DNA from: F23-B02 sp963613665
Lineage (GTDB): Bacteria; Bacillota; Clostridia; Oscillospirales; Oscillospiraceae
Assembly (NCBI GenBank): GCA_963613665.1
Contig: CAVEAL010000001.1
Span: 62,001-126,000, forward strand
Length of the DNA stretch: 64,000 nucleotides
Direction of reading: 5' to 3'
Of the stretch, positions 1 to 7,430 are shown piece by piece. Both the position numbers and the translations under genes were made by a program. Under the pieces are notes generated by a model that saw only the letters and a program-made list of their open reading frames with translations, was not told the origin of the DNA and did no database searches. The stretch's first letter is position 1. Each line of letters opens with the position of its first letter.

Positions 1-1
1 C

Positions 2-1090
2 GACAGGGAATTTATAGACTCCAAATACGACGAGATCATCGACTTTGCGGAAATGCGCGAGTTTCAGAACAGCCCCTTCCGCACGCTCTCGAGCGGCATG
101 AAGAGCCGCATCGCCTTTGCGATAGCGAGCATGATCGAGCCGGATATCATCATTCTCGACGAGATATTCGCCGTCGGCGACGGCGACTTCCGCAAAAAAA
201 GCCAGCAGAAAATGCAGAGCATCATAGATAACGGCGATACGACCGCCCTGATGGTGTCGCATTCGCTGCAATCGGTCAGGTCGCAGTGCAGCAAGGTGCT
301 GTGGCTCGACAAGGGACGTATGGTCATGTTCGGCGAGCCGAACGCCGTGTGCGACGCGTATGCCGAATACCTCAACACCGGCGTGCTCCCGCAGACCGAG
401 GCGCTGGCCAACACGCAGGATAAGCCCCGCAACAGGCTCAAAAAAAGCACCGGCAAGATCGTCGCCGAGGCCGCGGTTTATTTCATGCTGCTTCTGGCCT
501 GCGTCGCCGGCTGCTTCGTGTGGTCGCAGTACGACCTGCTCAAGTCCTACACGCTCGCGCGGAGCCTTACGGTCGAGCAGATAGAGAACGAGGCCGCGAA
601 CTACCACCGGCAGATAGATCAGATGCTCGGTGTCGATACGACGCGCTGGGATAAGGATATCTTTGTCGAAGGCGCGCAGCGGATAATAAACGAGGATGCA
701 AACTACACCGATATCGCCAAGGAGGTCCTGCTGGCCGCAGGCGACCTCAGCCGCGATCAGTACCGCAAGGCTCTGGCCGCCGCGGAGATCGAGGCGATAA
801 AGTACTCGCATATGGCGCGGCTCGACGCGCTCGTCGAGCAGATGCGCACAGAGTTCGACGCGCAGCCGGAGGGACGCTACCGCAGCCTCATGGTGTATGC
901 CTACACCAATTGCGACAGGTTCTACGACCTCGAGGAGGCCTGCGAGAACGATATGCAGGAGGTCATTGAGGAGATACGCTCCTTCCAGCGCAAAGCGGGC
1001 GAACCCGAGGACCTCGCCGACCGTGTCTGGAACGCCTACAAATCCGAGAAAATCTATCTCCTCTCCTTCTACTGCGTGAAACTCCGCTGA
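2..1090 (+). CDS. ABC transporter ATP-binding protein, polysaccharide/teichoic-acid export type (5' truncated)
   Basis: The window opens inside this gene. The reading frame is open from base 2, so the Walker A region lies outside. Visible are the ABC signature (LSSGMKSR), Walker B (IIILDE) followed by the D-loop region FAVGDGDF, and the H-loop His in VSHS. That pattern matches the Wzt/TagH class of ATPases that energise export of polysaccharide or teichoic acid. After the ATPase domain comes a basic linker, one membrane span at about bases 464-535, and a roughly 180-residue, mostly helical tail that is probably extracytoplasmic. A membrane-anchored tail of this kind resembles TagH more than a plain ATPase. 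The partner permease should lie upstream. The substrate is not shown by the sequence. Confidence 0.85.
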   Translation, partial: DREFIDSKYDEIIDFAEMREFQNSPFRTLSSGMKSRIAFAIASMIEPDIIILDEIFAVGDGDFRKKSQQKMQSIIDNGDTTALMVSHSLQSVRSQCSKVLWLDKGRMVMFGEPNAVCDAYAEYLNTGVLPQTEALANTQDKPRNRLKKSTGKIVAEAAVYFMLLLACVAGCFVWSQYDLLKSYTLARSLTVEQIENEAANYHRQIDQMLGVDTTRWDKDIFVEGAQRIINEDANYTDIAKEVLLAAGDLSRDQYRKALAAAEIEAIKYSHMARLDALVEQMRTEFDAQPEGRYRSLMVYAYTNCDRFYDLEEACENDMQEVIEEIRSFQRKAGEPEDLADRVWNAYKSEKIYLLSFYCVKLR

Positions 1091-1096
1091 TCCGGC

Positions 1097-1192
1097 GGCG
1101 CATTGAGACAGCTGCGGATAGGTTTATTGCGTCAGCCCGGTTTTTTGGAGGCGCATTCAGGATGTACTTATACGCTTATTGCGTCAGCCCGG
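1097..1192 (-). repeat. Tandem pair of a dispersed intergenic repeat unit
   Basis: Two direct copies, at 1097-1140 and 1150-1192, share GGCGCATT at one end and TATTGCGTCAGCCCGG at the other. On the minus strand the unit reads like the copies at 1508-1541, 3757-3784 and 7393-7423, with a core resembling ACGTATCCGTAGGTGCC followed by TCAATGCGCC. A partial unit lies near 12779. The copies sit only between genes. I see no coding content. Confidence 0.6.
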
Positions 1193-1237
1193 TATCGAAA
1201 CGACGGAGGAAACAAAAACGTTTCGCGTAATGCAAGT

Positions 1238-1327
1238 GCGCAGTAATGTTGACATCTGCCTTCCTCTGTCACGGTTTTTACCGCAGCTTCCGGTCGGGAC
1301 ACCGCAAAAACCGTATCGTTACTGCGC
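1238..1327. repeat. Inverted-repeat segment sharing 29 bp with 7286-7314
   Basis: GCGCAGTAA at 1238-1246 and TTACTGCGC at 1319-1327 form a perfect 9-bp inverted repeat around about 72 bp, with an inner CGGTTTTT/AAAAACCG pair. Bases 1281-1309 recur as an exact inverse copy at 7286-7314. This looks like a mobile or recombined intergenic repeat, not a gene. Confidence 0.6.
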
Positions 1328-1345
1328 GGCAGCGCCTCCAAAAAG

Positions 1346-1496
1346 CCCTGAGGGGAAGCTGGATAGGTGTAAAAACAGAAGCTACAAAAAAAGACAGTGC
1401 AGATCTTACTCTGCGCTGTCTTTTTGCATCTGATATTTAATTTTGATAACACCTCATCCGTCGGCTGTCGCCGATACCTTCCCCTCAAAGGGGAAG
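1346..1496. repeat. Palindromic intergenic repeat element, copy A
   Basis: The element runs from TGAGGGGAAGCTGG through AGGTGTAAAAACA to a central hairpin (arms 1388-1402 and 1411-1425, AAAAAGACAGTGCAG against CTGCGCTGTCTTTTT). It then mirrors itself through ATAACACCTCATCCGTCGGCT-like sequence to CCTTCCCCTCAAAGGGGAAGG. The same order of blocks recurs at 3484-3657. The central hairpin ends in T5 on both strands and could act as a bidirectional terminator. Together with 1097-1327 it fills most of the 440-bp gap between the ABC ATPase and the LysR gene, where I see no coding sequence. Confidence 0.7.
1388..1425. terminator. Bidirectional terminator-like hairpin in repeat copy A
   Basis: A 15-bp stem with one G-T pair and an 8-nt loop is flanked by A5 and T5. 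It sits between the convergent ends of the ABC ATPase gene (+) and the LysR gene (-), where a two-way terminator would be useful. Confidence 0.6.
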
Positions 1497-1531
1497 GCAA
1501 GGCACCGGCAATAAACGTATCCGCAGGTGCT

Positions 1532-2401
1532 TCAAAGCGCCTCCAAAAAAGAAAAGACGTAGGATTTAAAGACCTTGGCGGCGGGAGAGATCACGTCGTC
1601 GGGCGGGGTGACGGCGCAGATCTCGACGACCTCTGGCGGGTCGAGCGGCACATATGCCACGGCGTCGGACAGCTCGTCGGCGATGACACGGTTGACCAGC
1701 GCGACGCCCAGTCCGGCCTTGACCATGCCGCAGGCGATGAAGCTGTCGGGCGTGGAAAAGCTCAGGTTCGGCGTGATGCCGCGGTCGATGAAGCAGAGCG
1801 TGTTGTCGGTCTGAAGTCCGGTGTGGATCTCTATGAAGGGCTCGGTCTCGAATATCGTCGCAGGCACCGACGCGCTGTGCGCCAGCGGATGCTCCGGCGG
1901 CAGCATTGCCACGAGCTCGTCGCGCATTATTACGGTGCTCGAAAACGCGCCCTCGCGGCGGCTGATGATGCCGAAGTCGAGTGCCCTCGAGCTCATGCGC
2001 GCGGCAAGCTCCGTGCTCGTGCCGGAGCAGAGCTCCACCGTGATGCCCGGGTACTCCTCGTGAAAGCCCGACACGATCTTCGTGAGCCACGGGAAAAACT
2101 TGACGTATGACGAACCGACCGCCAGCTTGCCGGCCTGCACGCCCCGCAGCTTCTGCACCGTCTGGTCAAACTGCTCGGACCAGTACGCGATCTCGCGCAT
2201 CGACGGCAGCAGCTCCTCGCCCTCGCGCGTCAGATGCACCCCGCCGCGCCCACGGCTGAGAACCTGAAAGCCGACCGACTTCTCCAGCGCCTCTATCGCG
2301 CGGCTGATGCCCGACTGCGTGTAGTTGAGCTCCGCCGCAGCTGCCGACATGCTGCCGTTTTTGAGTATGCTCAGCAGTATGGTGCACTTTTCGCTGTCCA
2401 T
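1532..2401 (-). CDS. LysR-family transcriptional regulator
   Basis: The N-terminal winged helix-turn-helix (ILKNGSMSAAAAELNYTQSGISRAIEALEKSVGF) is typical of LysR regulators. A LysR substrate-binding domain fills the remaining 200 residues or so. The length, 289 residues, is normal. The ATG at 2401 is preferred because AAGGAG lies 8 nt upstream. A GTG at 2410 would directly abut that same Shine-Dalgarno sequence. The gene is divergent from an EamA transporter gene with about 117 bp between them, the classic arrangement in which a LysR protein controls its own promoter and the neighbour's. The effector is unknown. Confidence 0.92.
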   Translation of the reverse strand: MDSEKCTILLSILKNGSMSAAAAELNYTQSGISRAIEALEKSVGFQVLSRGRGGVHLTREGEELLPSMREIAYWSEQFDQTVQKLRGVQAGKLAVGSSYVKFFPWLTKIVSGFHEEYPGITVELCSGTSTELAARMSSRALDFGIISRREGAFSSTVIMRDELVAMLPPEHPLAHSASVPATIFETEPFIEIHTGLQTDNTLCFIDRGITPNLSFSTPDSFIACGMVKAGLGVALVNRVIADELSDAVAYVPLDPPEVVEICAVTPPDDVISPAAKVFKSYVFSFLEAL

Positions 2402-2444
2402 ATCCTTCACTCCTTGTATGAGTACCAGTCATATAAAATTTGAT

Positions 2445-2468
2445 TATACTTCGCTTTACTCAAGTATA
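2445..2468. promoter_or_regulatory. Candidate LysR operator in the divergent intergenic region
   Basis: TATACTT (2445-2451) and AAGTATA (2462-2468) form a perfect 7-bp inverted repeat with a 10-nt spacer. This is close in shape to the T-N11-A dyads bound by LysR regulators. It lies midway between the LysR and EamA start codons. Confidence 0.5.
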
Positions 2469-2518
2469 AACCCGTATTATACTGATGTCAAGCTTAAGAG
2501 CTGACGGGAGTGGTATGT

Positions 2519-3403
2519 ATGAATCAAAAACAGGCGCAGCTGCTGCTGGCGGCGGTAATTCTGACGCGCAGCAGCGCTTATCTTTTTACGAAAACCGGAC
2601 TTGCGACGCTCGGCACCTTCAATCTGCTCGCAGCGCGCTTTCTGCTGGGCTTTGCGGTGCTGCTGATCATATTCTGGAAGCGGCTGCGGCATATGAGCCG
2701 CCGCGATCTCGTCGGCGGGGCGGTCATCGGCGCAGTGTTCACCGCGGTCATGGCGCTGGAGCTGACGGCGCTCAAGACGACTGACACCTCGACGGTGTCG
2801 TTTCTGGAAAACACGGCGATCGTGTTCGTGCCGCTTATTGAGGCAGTGCTGATACGCAGGCTGCCGAAGCCCGCGAGCATCGTCAGTGCGGTGCTTGCGC
2901 TGTGCGGCGTCGGGCTGCTGACTCTGCGCGGCGGCGCGTTCGGCTTCACGCCCGGCGAGACCTGCTGCCTGTGTGCGGCGGTGATGTACGCCGTGGGCAT
3001 CATCGTGACCGACCGCTTTTCGCATAAGTGTGATGCGCTGCTGGTCGGCATCGTCGAGGTCGGTGCGATAGGTCTGTTCTCGCTCGTGCTGTCATTTATC
3101 TTCGAGCAGCCGCGCATCCCGTCCGGCGGCACGGAGTGGAGCTGCGTGCTGGTGCTTGCACTTGTCTGCACGGGCTTTGGCTTCACGCTTCAACCGGTCG
3201 CGCAGTCGCATCTGACCAGCCAGACCTCGGGTCTCATGTGCGCGCTCAACCCTGCGTTTGCGTCGGTCCTCGGCGTTATCGTGCTCAGTGAGCCTATCAC
3301 CGTGCAGGGCGTCTGCGGCGCCGTGCTGATCCTCATGAGTCTGTGTGTTCCGCACTTTTTTCACCGGCACACACCCCCGCATGCAGCGGGAACGAAGGCC
3401 TGA
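2519..3403 (+). CDS. EamA/DMT-family membrane transporter
   Basis: This is a 294-residue, highly hydrophobic protein with about ten predicted membrane spans arranged as two repeats of five, the fold of the drug/metabolite transporter (EamA) superfamily. Near the N-terminus it has SSAYLFTKTGLATLGTFNLLAARFL, a recognisable EamA repeat start. The second repeat ends with LNPAFASVLGVIVLSEPIT, a typical EamA motif. The ATG at 2519 has GGGAG 8 nt upstream and is preferred to the GTG at 2510. The gene is probably controlled by the divergent LysR protein. Such proteins export small metabolites or amino acids, but the substrate cannot be read from the sequence. Confidence 0.88.
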   Translation: MNQKQAQLLLAAVILTRSSAYLFTKTGLATLGTFNLLAARFLLGFAVLLIIFWKRLRHMSRRDLVGGAVIGAVFTAVMALELTALKTTDTSTVSFLENTAIVFVPLIEAVLIRRLPKPASIVSAVLALCGVGLLTLRGGAFGFTPGETCCLCAAVMYAVGIIVTDRFSHKCDALLVGIVEVGAIGLFSLVLSFIFEQPRIPSGGTEWSCVLVLALVCTGFGFTLQPVAQSHLTSQTSGLMCALNPAFASVLGVIVLSEPITVQGVCGAVLILMSLCVPHFFHRHTPPHAAGTKA

Positions 3404-3483
3404 CACCTCCAAAAAATTGTGCAGCAAGTCCTTCCTGTCCCCACGGGGTCTGGCAACGGTTTAAGTCAGGCGCCCTTGGCTTT

Positions 3484-3657
3484 CCCTTGAGGGGAAGCTG
3501 TCACCGCAGGTGACTGAAGAGGTGTAAAAACAAAAAAATATGAAAAAGACAGTGTAGATATTAGTCTGCACTGTCTTTTTGCATTTGATATTGGATATTG
3601 AATTTTGATAACACCTCATCCGTCGGCTATCTATCCTCCTTCCCCTCAAGGGGAAGG
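3484..3657. repeat. Palindromic intergenic repeat element, copy B
   Basis: This has the same block order as copy A: TTGAGGGGAAGCTG, GAGGTGTAAAAACA, a central hairpin (arms 3543-3557 and 3566-3580), then TTGATAACACCTCATCC and CCTTCCCCTCAAGGGGAAGG. Compared with copy A, stem bases differ but pairing is kept through G-C/G-T exchanges, which suggests the fold matters. The remainder of the 3404-3785 gap holds shorter repeat pieces (GCCTCAATGCGCC at 3772-3784) and no recognisable gene. The element lies between the convergent EamA and permease genes. Confidence 0.7.
3543..3580. terminator. Bidirectional terminator-like hairpin in repeat copy B
   Basis: AAAAAGACAGTGTAG pairs with CTGCACTGTCTTTTT around an 8-nt loop. 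T-runs lie on both strands between two convergent genes. Confidence 0.6.
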
Positions 3658-3785
3658 TAAGAGGTGCTGACGAAATTTTGCACTAAATCGGCACAACCTC
3701 ACGGGGTGCGAAACGCCGTAGTTTCCTCCAGTGTTTCGACACCGTGCACCTGCAATCTCCGTATAGGTACAGCCTCAATGCGCCA

Positions 3786-5816
3786 CTAAAAAGCGACTAT
3801 TTTGTAGTAGGTGTTGGAGGTTTTCTTGTACACGAGGGCGTAGAGGACGGCAAAGACGAGGAAGCTCACGACGGTCGTGCCGACGAGGAAGCCCGTGTTG
3901 TAGAAGCTGAACAGGTACAGGATCTTGCGGATGAAGGGGAAGGCGAAGCACAGGTGCAGTCCCGCGAAGAGAAGCGGGAGGAAGAACACCGTCAGAAGCT
4001 GCGAGTTTATGCTGCGGCGTATCTCCTGCTTTGTCATGCCGACCTTCTGCATGATCTCGAACCTGCCGGCGTCCTCATAGCCCTCGGAAAGCTGCTTATA
4101 GTAGATGATGAGCACCGCCGCGCAGATGAAGACTATGCTCAGGATGATGCCGAGGAAGAACAGCCCGCCGGTCATGGCGCGCAGCTCGTCGCGTGCGGAG
4201 GCGCGCAGCTCGGTAGAGAGCATGCTCCAGCCGTCGCCGCTGCCGTCGGTGTCGCCGATGAGTCTGCCGTCGTCCACGGCCTCGCCCACAGCCGACGTTA
4301 TCTCCAGCTGCTTTTCCGCGTCCTCTGTCGTGTTGAAGGCGTACTTCCAGTACAGGCGCACGGCGTTTTCGCTGCCGCCGTCGCCGATGATACGGGATAC
4401 GACACCGTCAAAGTCGGAGACGACCAGCGTTATCGTCGGGCTGATATCGGAGGCCTCGCTGCCGTCGGAAAGCGGCATGCTGTCAAGCTGCTTTGCAACG
4501 GTGAAGCTCTCGCCGCCGACGCTGAGCTTATCGAGCGTTTCGTTCAGGCGCAGGGTGTGCATGAGCACCTCGCCCTCGCCGAGCGTTTCGTTCGTTCCGG
4601 CGGCCTTGTTGTAGTCGGAAAGCGGAACGATGGCGACATTCACGCTGCTGCCGTAGCCGGCAATGCTCATGCTCTGAGACGTTTTGTTGTCGTTTATCGC
4701 GCCGGCTGCGAGCGTGAACAGCGCCTTGCGGTAGTCGAGCACGTCGCTTTTCTCCGCATCGCCGATCGCGTCGAGGAGCTTTTCGCGTGTGGGGGAGATC
4801 TTTTCCTCGCTCAGGGCGGCAAGACGCTCGTAGCTTAATGAAAACTGTACATCACGCGGATAGCGCGATCTCAGAGTGTTCTCCGTGCCGAAATACATGC
4901 AGGAGGTGGAGGTCACCATGACCAGCACCATCGTTGCGAGGATGCAGATCGAGGCAAGCCCCGCGCCGTTGCGCTTCATGCGGTAAGCCATCGAGGACAC
5001 GGACACGAAGTGCTGCGGCTTGTAGTAATAGCTCTTGTTTTTTTGCAGCAGCCTGCACAGCAGCACGCTGCCGGAGATGAACACGAGATATGTGCCGAGG
5101 ATGACCATGACGACCGCGATGAAGAAGGTCGTGAACGCCGATATGGGGTCCTCGATGCTCAGGGACAGATAGTACGCTGCGATGAGTATAATAATGCCCG
5201 CGATGCCGAGCACGGGGTTTGTCTTCGGCGGCTTTTCTCCGCGGCTTTCGCTGCCGACGAGGTCAATGGCCGTGCTCCTGTGCAGCTTTATGAGGCTGCT
5301 GATGTATATGAGCAGGAAGATGCCGCCGAAGTACAGCAGCATATATAAAAGTGCGGAGACCGAGATGCGCAGCACATAGTCCGGCTCACCGCCGACGGCG
5401 CGCACAAAGCCGAGCTCGGCAAGCTTTGACAGCAGCACGCCGAGGAAAACGCCGCCGAGGATCGAGAACGCCGCCGTAAACAGCGTTTCCCATGCCAGCA
5501 CGCGGGATATGTTGCGCCTGTTCATGCCGAGGATGCTGTACAGGCCGAACTCGCGGTATCTGCGGCGCACGAGAAAGCCGTTGCAGTAGAACAGGAAGAT
5601 CAGCGAGAATATGACGATGACGAACACGCCGAGGCCGAGCGAAGTCTCAGCCGAGGCGGCGCCGCGCATACCCTCGGGAATGCCGCCGGTCGAGAGGAAA
5701 AACATGATGTAAAACACCGCCGCAGTGCCGGCTGCCGCGAGGATATACGGCACGAACAGGCGCTTGTTGTTTTTCATGCCGTTCCACGCAAGGCGCGGGT
5801 ATAAGCTTCGTTTCAT
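3786..5816 (-). CDS. ABC transporter permease, FtsX/BceB-like
   Basis: The protein has 676 residues, the usual size for BceB/VraG-type permeases of antimicrobial-peptide detoxification modules. It has a paired membrane segment at the N-terminus, further spans to about residue 315, a large extracytoplasmic domain of about 200 residues (320-530), and three C-terminal spans. The motif RRRYREFGLYSILGMNRR is the conserved cytoplasmic FtsX-type loop. Its start overlaps the upstream ATPase gene by 4 bp, so the two are co-translated. Bce modules usually have a BceRS two-component system nearby. None is in this window. The likely role is removal or sensing of cell-wall-active peptides, inferred from the family. 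Confidence 0.88.
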   Translation of the reverse strand: MKRSLYPRLAWNGMKNNKRLFVPYILAAAGTAAVFYIMFFLSTGGIPEGMRGAASAETSLGLGVFVIVIFSLIFLFYCNGFLVRRRYREFGLYSILGMNRRNISRVLAWETLFTAAFSILGGVFLGVLLSKLAELGFVRAVGGEPDYVLRISVSALLYMLLYFGGIFLLIYISSLIKLHRSTAIDLVGSESRGEKPPKTNPVLGIAGIIILIAAYYLSLSIEDPISAFTTFFIAVVMVILGTYLVFISGSVLLCRLLQKNKSYYYKPQHFVSVSSMAYRMKRNGAGLASICILATMVLVMVTSTSCMYFGTENTLRSRYPRDVQFSLSYERLAALSEEKISPTREKLLDAIGDAEKSDVLDYRKALFTLAAGAINDNKTSQSMSIAGYGSSVNVAIVPLSDYNKAAGTNETLGEGEVLMHTLRLNETLDKLSVGGESFTVAKQLDSMPLSDGSEASDISPTITLVVSDFDGVVSRIIGDGGSENAVRLYWKYAFNTTEDAEKQLEITSAVGEAVDDGRLIGDTDGSGDGWSMLSTELRASARDELRAMTGGLFFLGIILSIVFICAAVLIIYYKQLSEGYEDAGRFEIMQKVGMTKQEIRRSINSQLLTVFFLPLLFAGLHLCFAFPFIRKILYLFSFYNTGFLVGTTVVSFLVFAVLYALVYKKTSNTYYKIVAF

Positions 5817-6577
5817 TTGATCTCACCGCCCGATGCAATAATAGTCAGCGTGTCGGATATCTTCTGATAAAGCTGCACGTCGCTGCTCTCGCCGCGGTAG
5901 ATCTGGTGGAACACCTCGCCGTCGCGGATGAACAGGATGCGCTTGGCGCGGGACGCGGCCTTCACCGAGTGCGTTACCATGAGGACGGTCTGCCCCTTCC
6001 CGTTTATCTGCCCGAACAGGTCGAGCAGCTCGTCTGTGCTCTTTGAGTCGAGCGCGCCCGTCGGCTCGTCGGCGAGGATGAGACGCGGGTTCGTTATAAG
6101 CGCCCTTGCAACGGCGGCGCGCTGCTTCTGCCCGCCGGATACCTCGTAGGGGTACTTTTTCAGCAGCGGCGCGATGCCGAGATCCTTTGCTATGGGCAGC
6201 AGGCGCGAGTTCATCTCGTCGTAGCTCTTGCCGGCAAGCACCAGCGGCAGCATTATATTGTCCTGCAGCGTGAAGGTGTCCAGCAGGTTGAACTCCTGAA
6301 ACACAAAGCCGAGATTGTCGCGGCGGAAGGTCGCGGCGTCGTTCTCCTTTATCTTGCCGAGGTCCTTGCCGTCGAGCAGCACCGTGCCGCCCGTGGGCTT
6401 GTCCAGCGCCGCCAGCAGATTCAGCAGCGTCGTCTTGCCCGAGCCGGACTCGCCCATGATGGCGACGTACTCGCCCTCCTCGACGCTGAAGTTGACGTTT
6501 CTGAGCGCCTCGACCTGATTCCCGCCAAAGCGCGTGCTGTATACTTTCCTGAGATTTTCAACGCTTAAAATGCTCAT
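5813..6577 (-). CDS. ABC transporter ATP-binding protein, BceA/MacB-like
   Basis: This is a 254-residue ATPase with Walker A (GESGSGKT, near residue 43), Q-loop (FQEFNLLDTF), signature VSGGQKQR, Walker B LILADEPTGALDS and H-loop VTHS. The DEPTGALDS stretch and overall size are typical of the LolD/MacB/BceA group that works with FtsX-type permeases. GGAGG lies 9 nt upstream of the ATG. It is translationally coupled to the permease that follows. Together they should form one membrane complex that acts on substrates at the outer face of the membrane. Confidence 0.92.
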   Translation of the reverse strand: MSILSVENLRKVYSTRFGGNQVEALRNVNFSVEEGEYVAIMGESGSGKTTLLNLLAALDKPTGGTVLLDGKDLGKIKENDAATFRRDNLGFVFQEFNLLDTFTLQDNIMLPLVLAGKSYDEMNSRLLPIAKDLGIAPLLKKYPYEVSGGQKQRAAVARALITNPRLILADEPTGALDSKSTDELLDLFGQINGKGQTVLMVTHSVKAASRAKRILFIRDGEVFHQIYRGESSDVQLYQKISDTLTIIASGGEIK

Positions 6578-6714
6578 GCTTTCATACCTCCGTTTATGCC
6601 CCTATTGTACAGCATATCCCGCCCGCAAGCCATCGATTCGTCTTACATTTTTCCGTCCTCTCCTTACATTTTCGTCACTTTTTGGAGGCGCTGAGGGGAA
6701 GCCGGCTTTGAACG

Positions 6715-6750
6715 AAAAGACAGCCCGGATTTTTAAATCCGGACTGTCTT
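6715..6750 (-). terminator. Terminator hairpin downstream of the CD1247-like gene
   Basis: AAAAGACAG plus CCGGATT pairs with AATCCGG plus CTGTCTT around a short loop. A-runs at 6715-6718 give a T-run on the minus strand. The segment starting at 6689 (GAGGCGCTGAGGGGAAGC) resembles a truncated copy of the palindromic repeat at 1346 and 3484. The terminator may therefore be a repeat remnant in use. Confidence 0.65.
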
Positions 6751-6770
6751 GTGTTATTCTCTGCCGCGAT

Positions 6771-7238
6771 TTACTTGTCCTGGCCGCCGTCGGCGCTCGT
6801 GTCGAACTCGAGCTCCGCGTCGCACTTGGGGCAGCGGATCGAACCGAAGTCGAGATCCTCCTCGAAAACGGTGATGGTCTCGCCGCACTTGGGGCAGGTG
6901 ACCTCGTACTCCTGCTCATCGCCGCAGGCCGGGCAGCAGCCGGAGCAGGACGGCGCGTCGCCGTCTTCCCCGTCATCTTCGCCGCCGCAATAGCGGAAGC
7001 CCTCATCACCGTCAGTCTCACCGATGCAGAGGTCCTCGAGGTATTCCATATCCTCGTTTATGTCGCTGATGCTGTCGGAAAGGTCCTTCGCATGTGCATC
7101 AACGGCTTCAAGCTCGTCGGCCATGGTATCGAGCACATCAATGACGGCGAGCATGAGCTTGCCCTCACTGGTGCTGTCCTTTATTCCGAGGCCTTCGGCA
7201 AGGCCCTTGAGATATGCAACTTTTTCGCTTACTGTCAT
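6771..7238 (-). CDS. CD1247-like protein with C-terminal zinc ribbon
   Basis: This 155-residue acidic protein has an N-terminal helical domain (MTVSEKVAYLKGLAEGLGI, then a coiled-coil-like stretch to about residue 70) that I recognise as the clostridial 'CD1247 N-terminal' family. Residues 95-145 hold a zinc-ribbon-like region with CxxC pairs (CPACG, CPKCGE, CPKCDAE). The gene commonly sits next to efp in Clostridia, as here. A 192-bp repeat-derived spacer separates it from efp. The molecular role is unknown. A zinc-binding regulator or adaptor is a guess. Confidence 0.75.
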   Translation of the reverse strand: MTVSEKVAYLKGLAEGLGIKDSTSEGKLMLAVIDVLDTMADELEAVDAHAKDLSDSISDINEDMEYLEDLCIGETDGDEGFRYCGGEDDGEDGDAPSCSGCCPACGDEQEYEVTCPKCGETITVFEEDLDFGSIRCPKCDAELEFDTSADGGQDK

Positions 7239-7256
7239 TAATTGTCTCCTTTTTTA

Positions 7257-7423
7257 GTATCGGTACCGCGTTATACCGATACATGTTTTGCGGTGTCCCG
7301 ACCGGAAGCTGCGGCGGAAACCGCCGCGGCGAGTGTCCGGATAAGATACGCTCTTTACAGGCACCTCTTCAGTCAGCCTTGCGGCTGCCGCAACAAACGT
7401 ATCCGTAGGTGCCTCAATGCGCC
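7257..7423. repeat. Mosaic of intergenic repeats between efp and the CD1247-like gene
   Basis: GTATCGGT/ACCGATAC (7257-7264, 7275-7282) form an inverted repeat. Bases 7286-7314 are an exact inverse copy of 1281-1309. Bases 7393-7423 repeat the unit seen at 1508-1541 (ACGTATCCGTAGGTGCC, then TCAATGCGCC). The mosaic sits inside what is normally a tight efp gene pair, suggesting later insertion. Confidence 0.6.
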
Positions 7424-7430
7424 TGCAAAA

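Noticed and set aside
1397..2110. Plus-strand 237-codon frame opposite the LysR gene
   Set aside because: It starts inside a repeat hairpin and is antisense to a well-supported LysR gene. No motif is recognisable.
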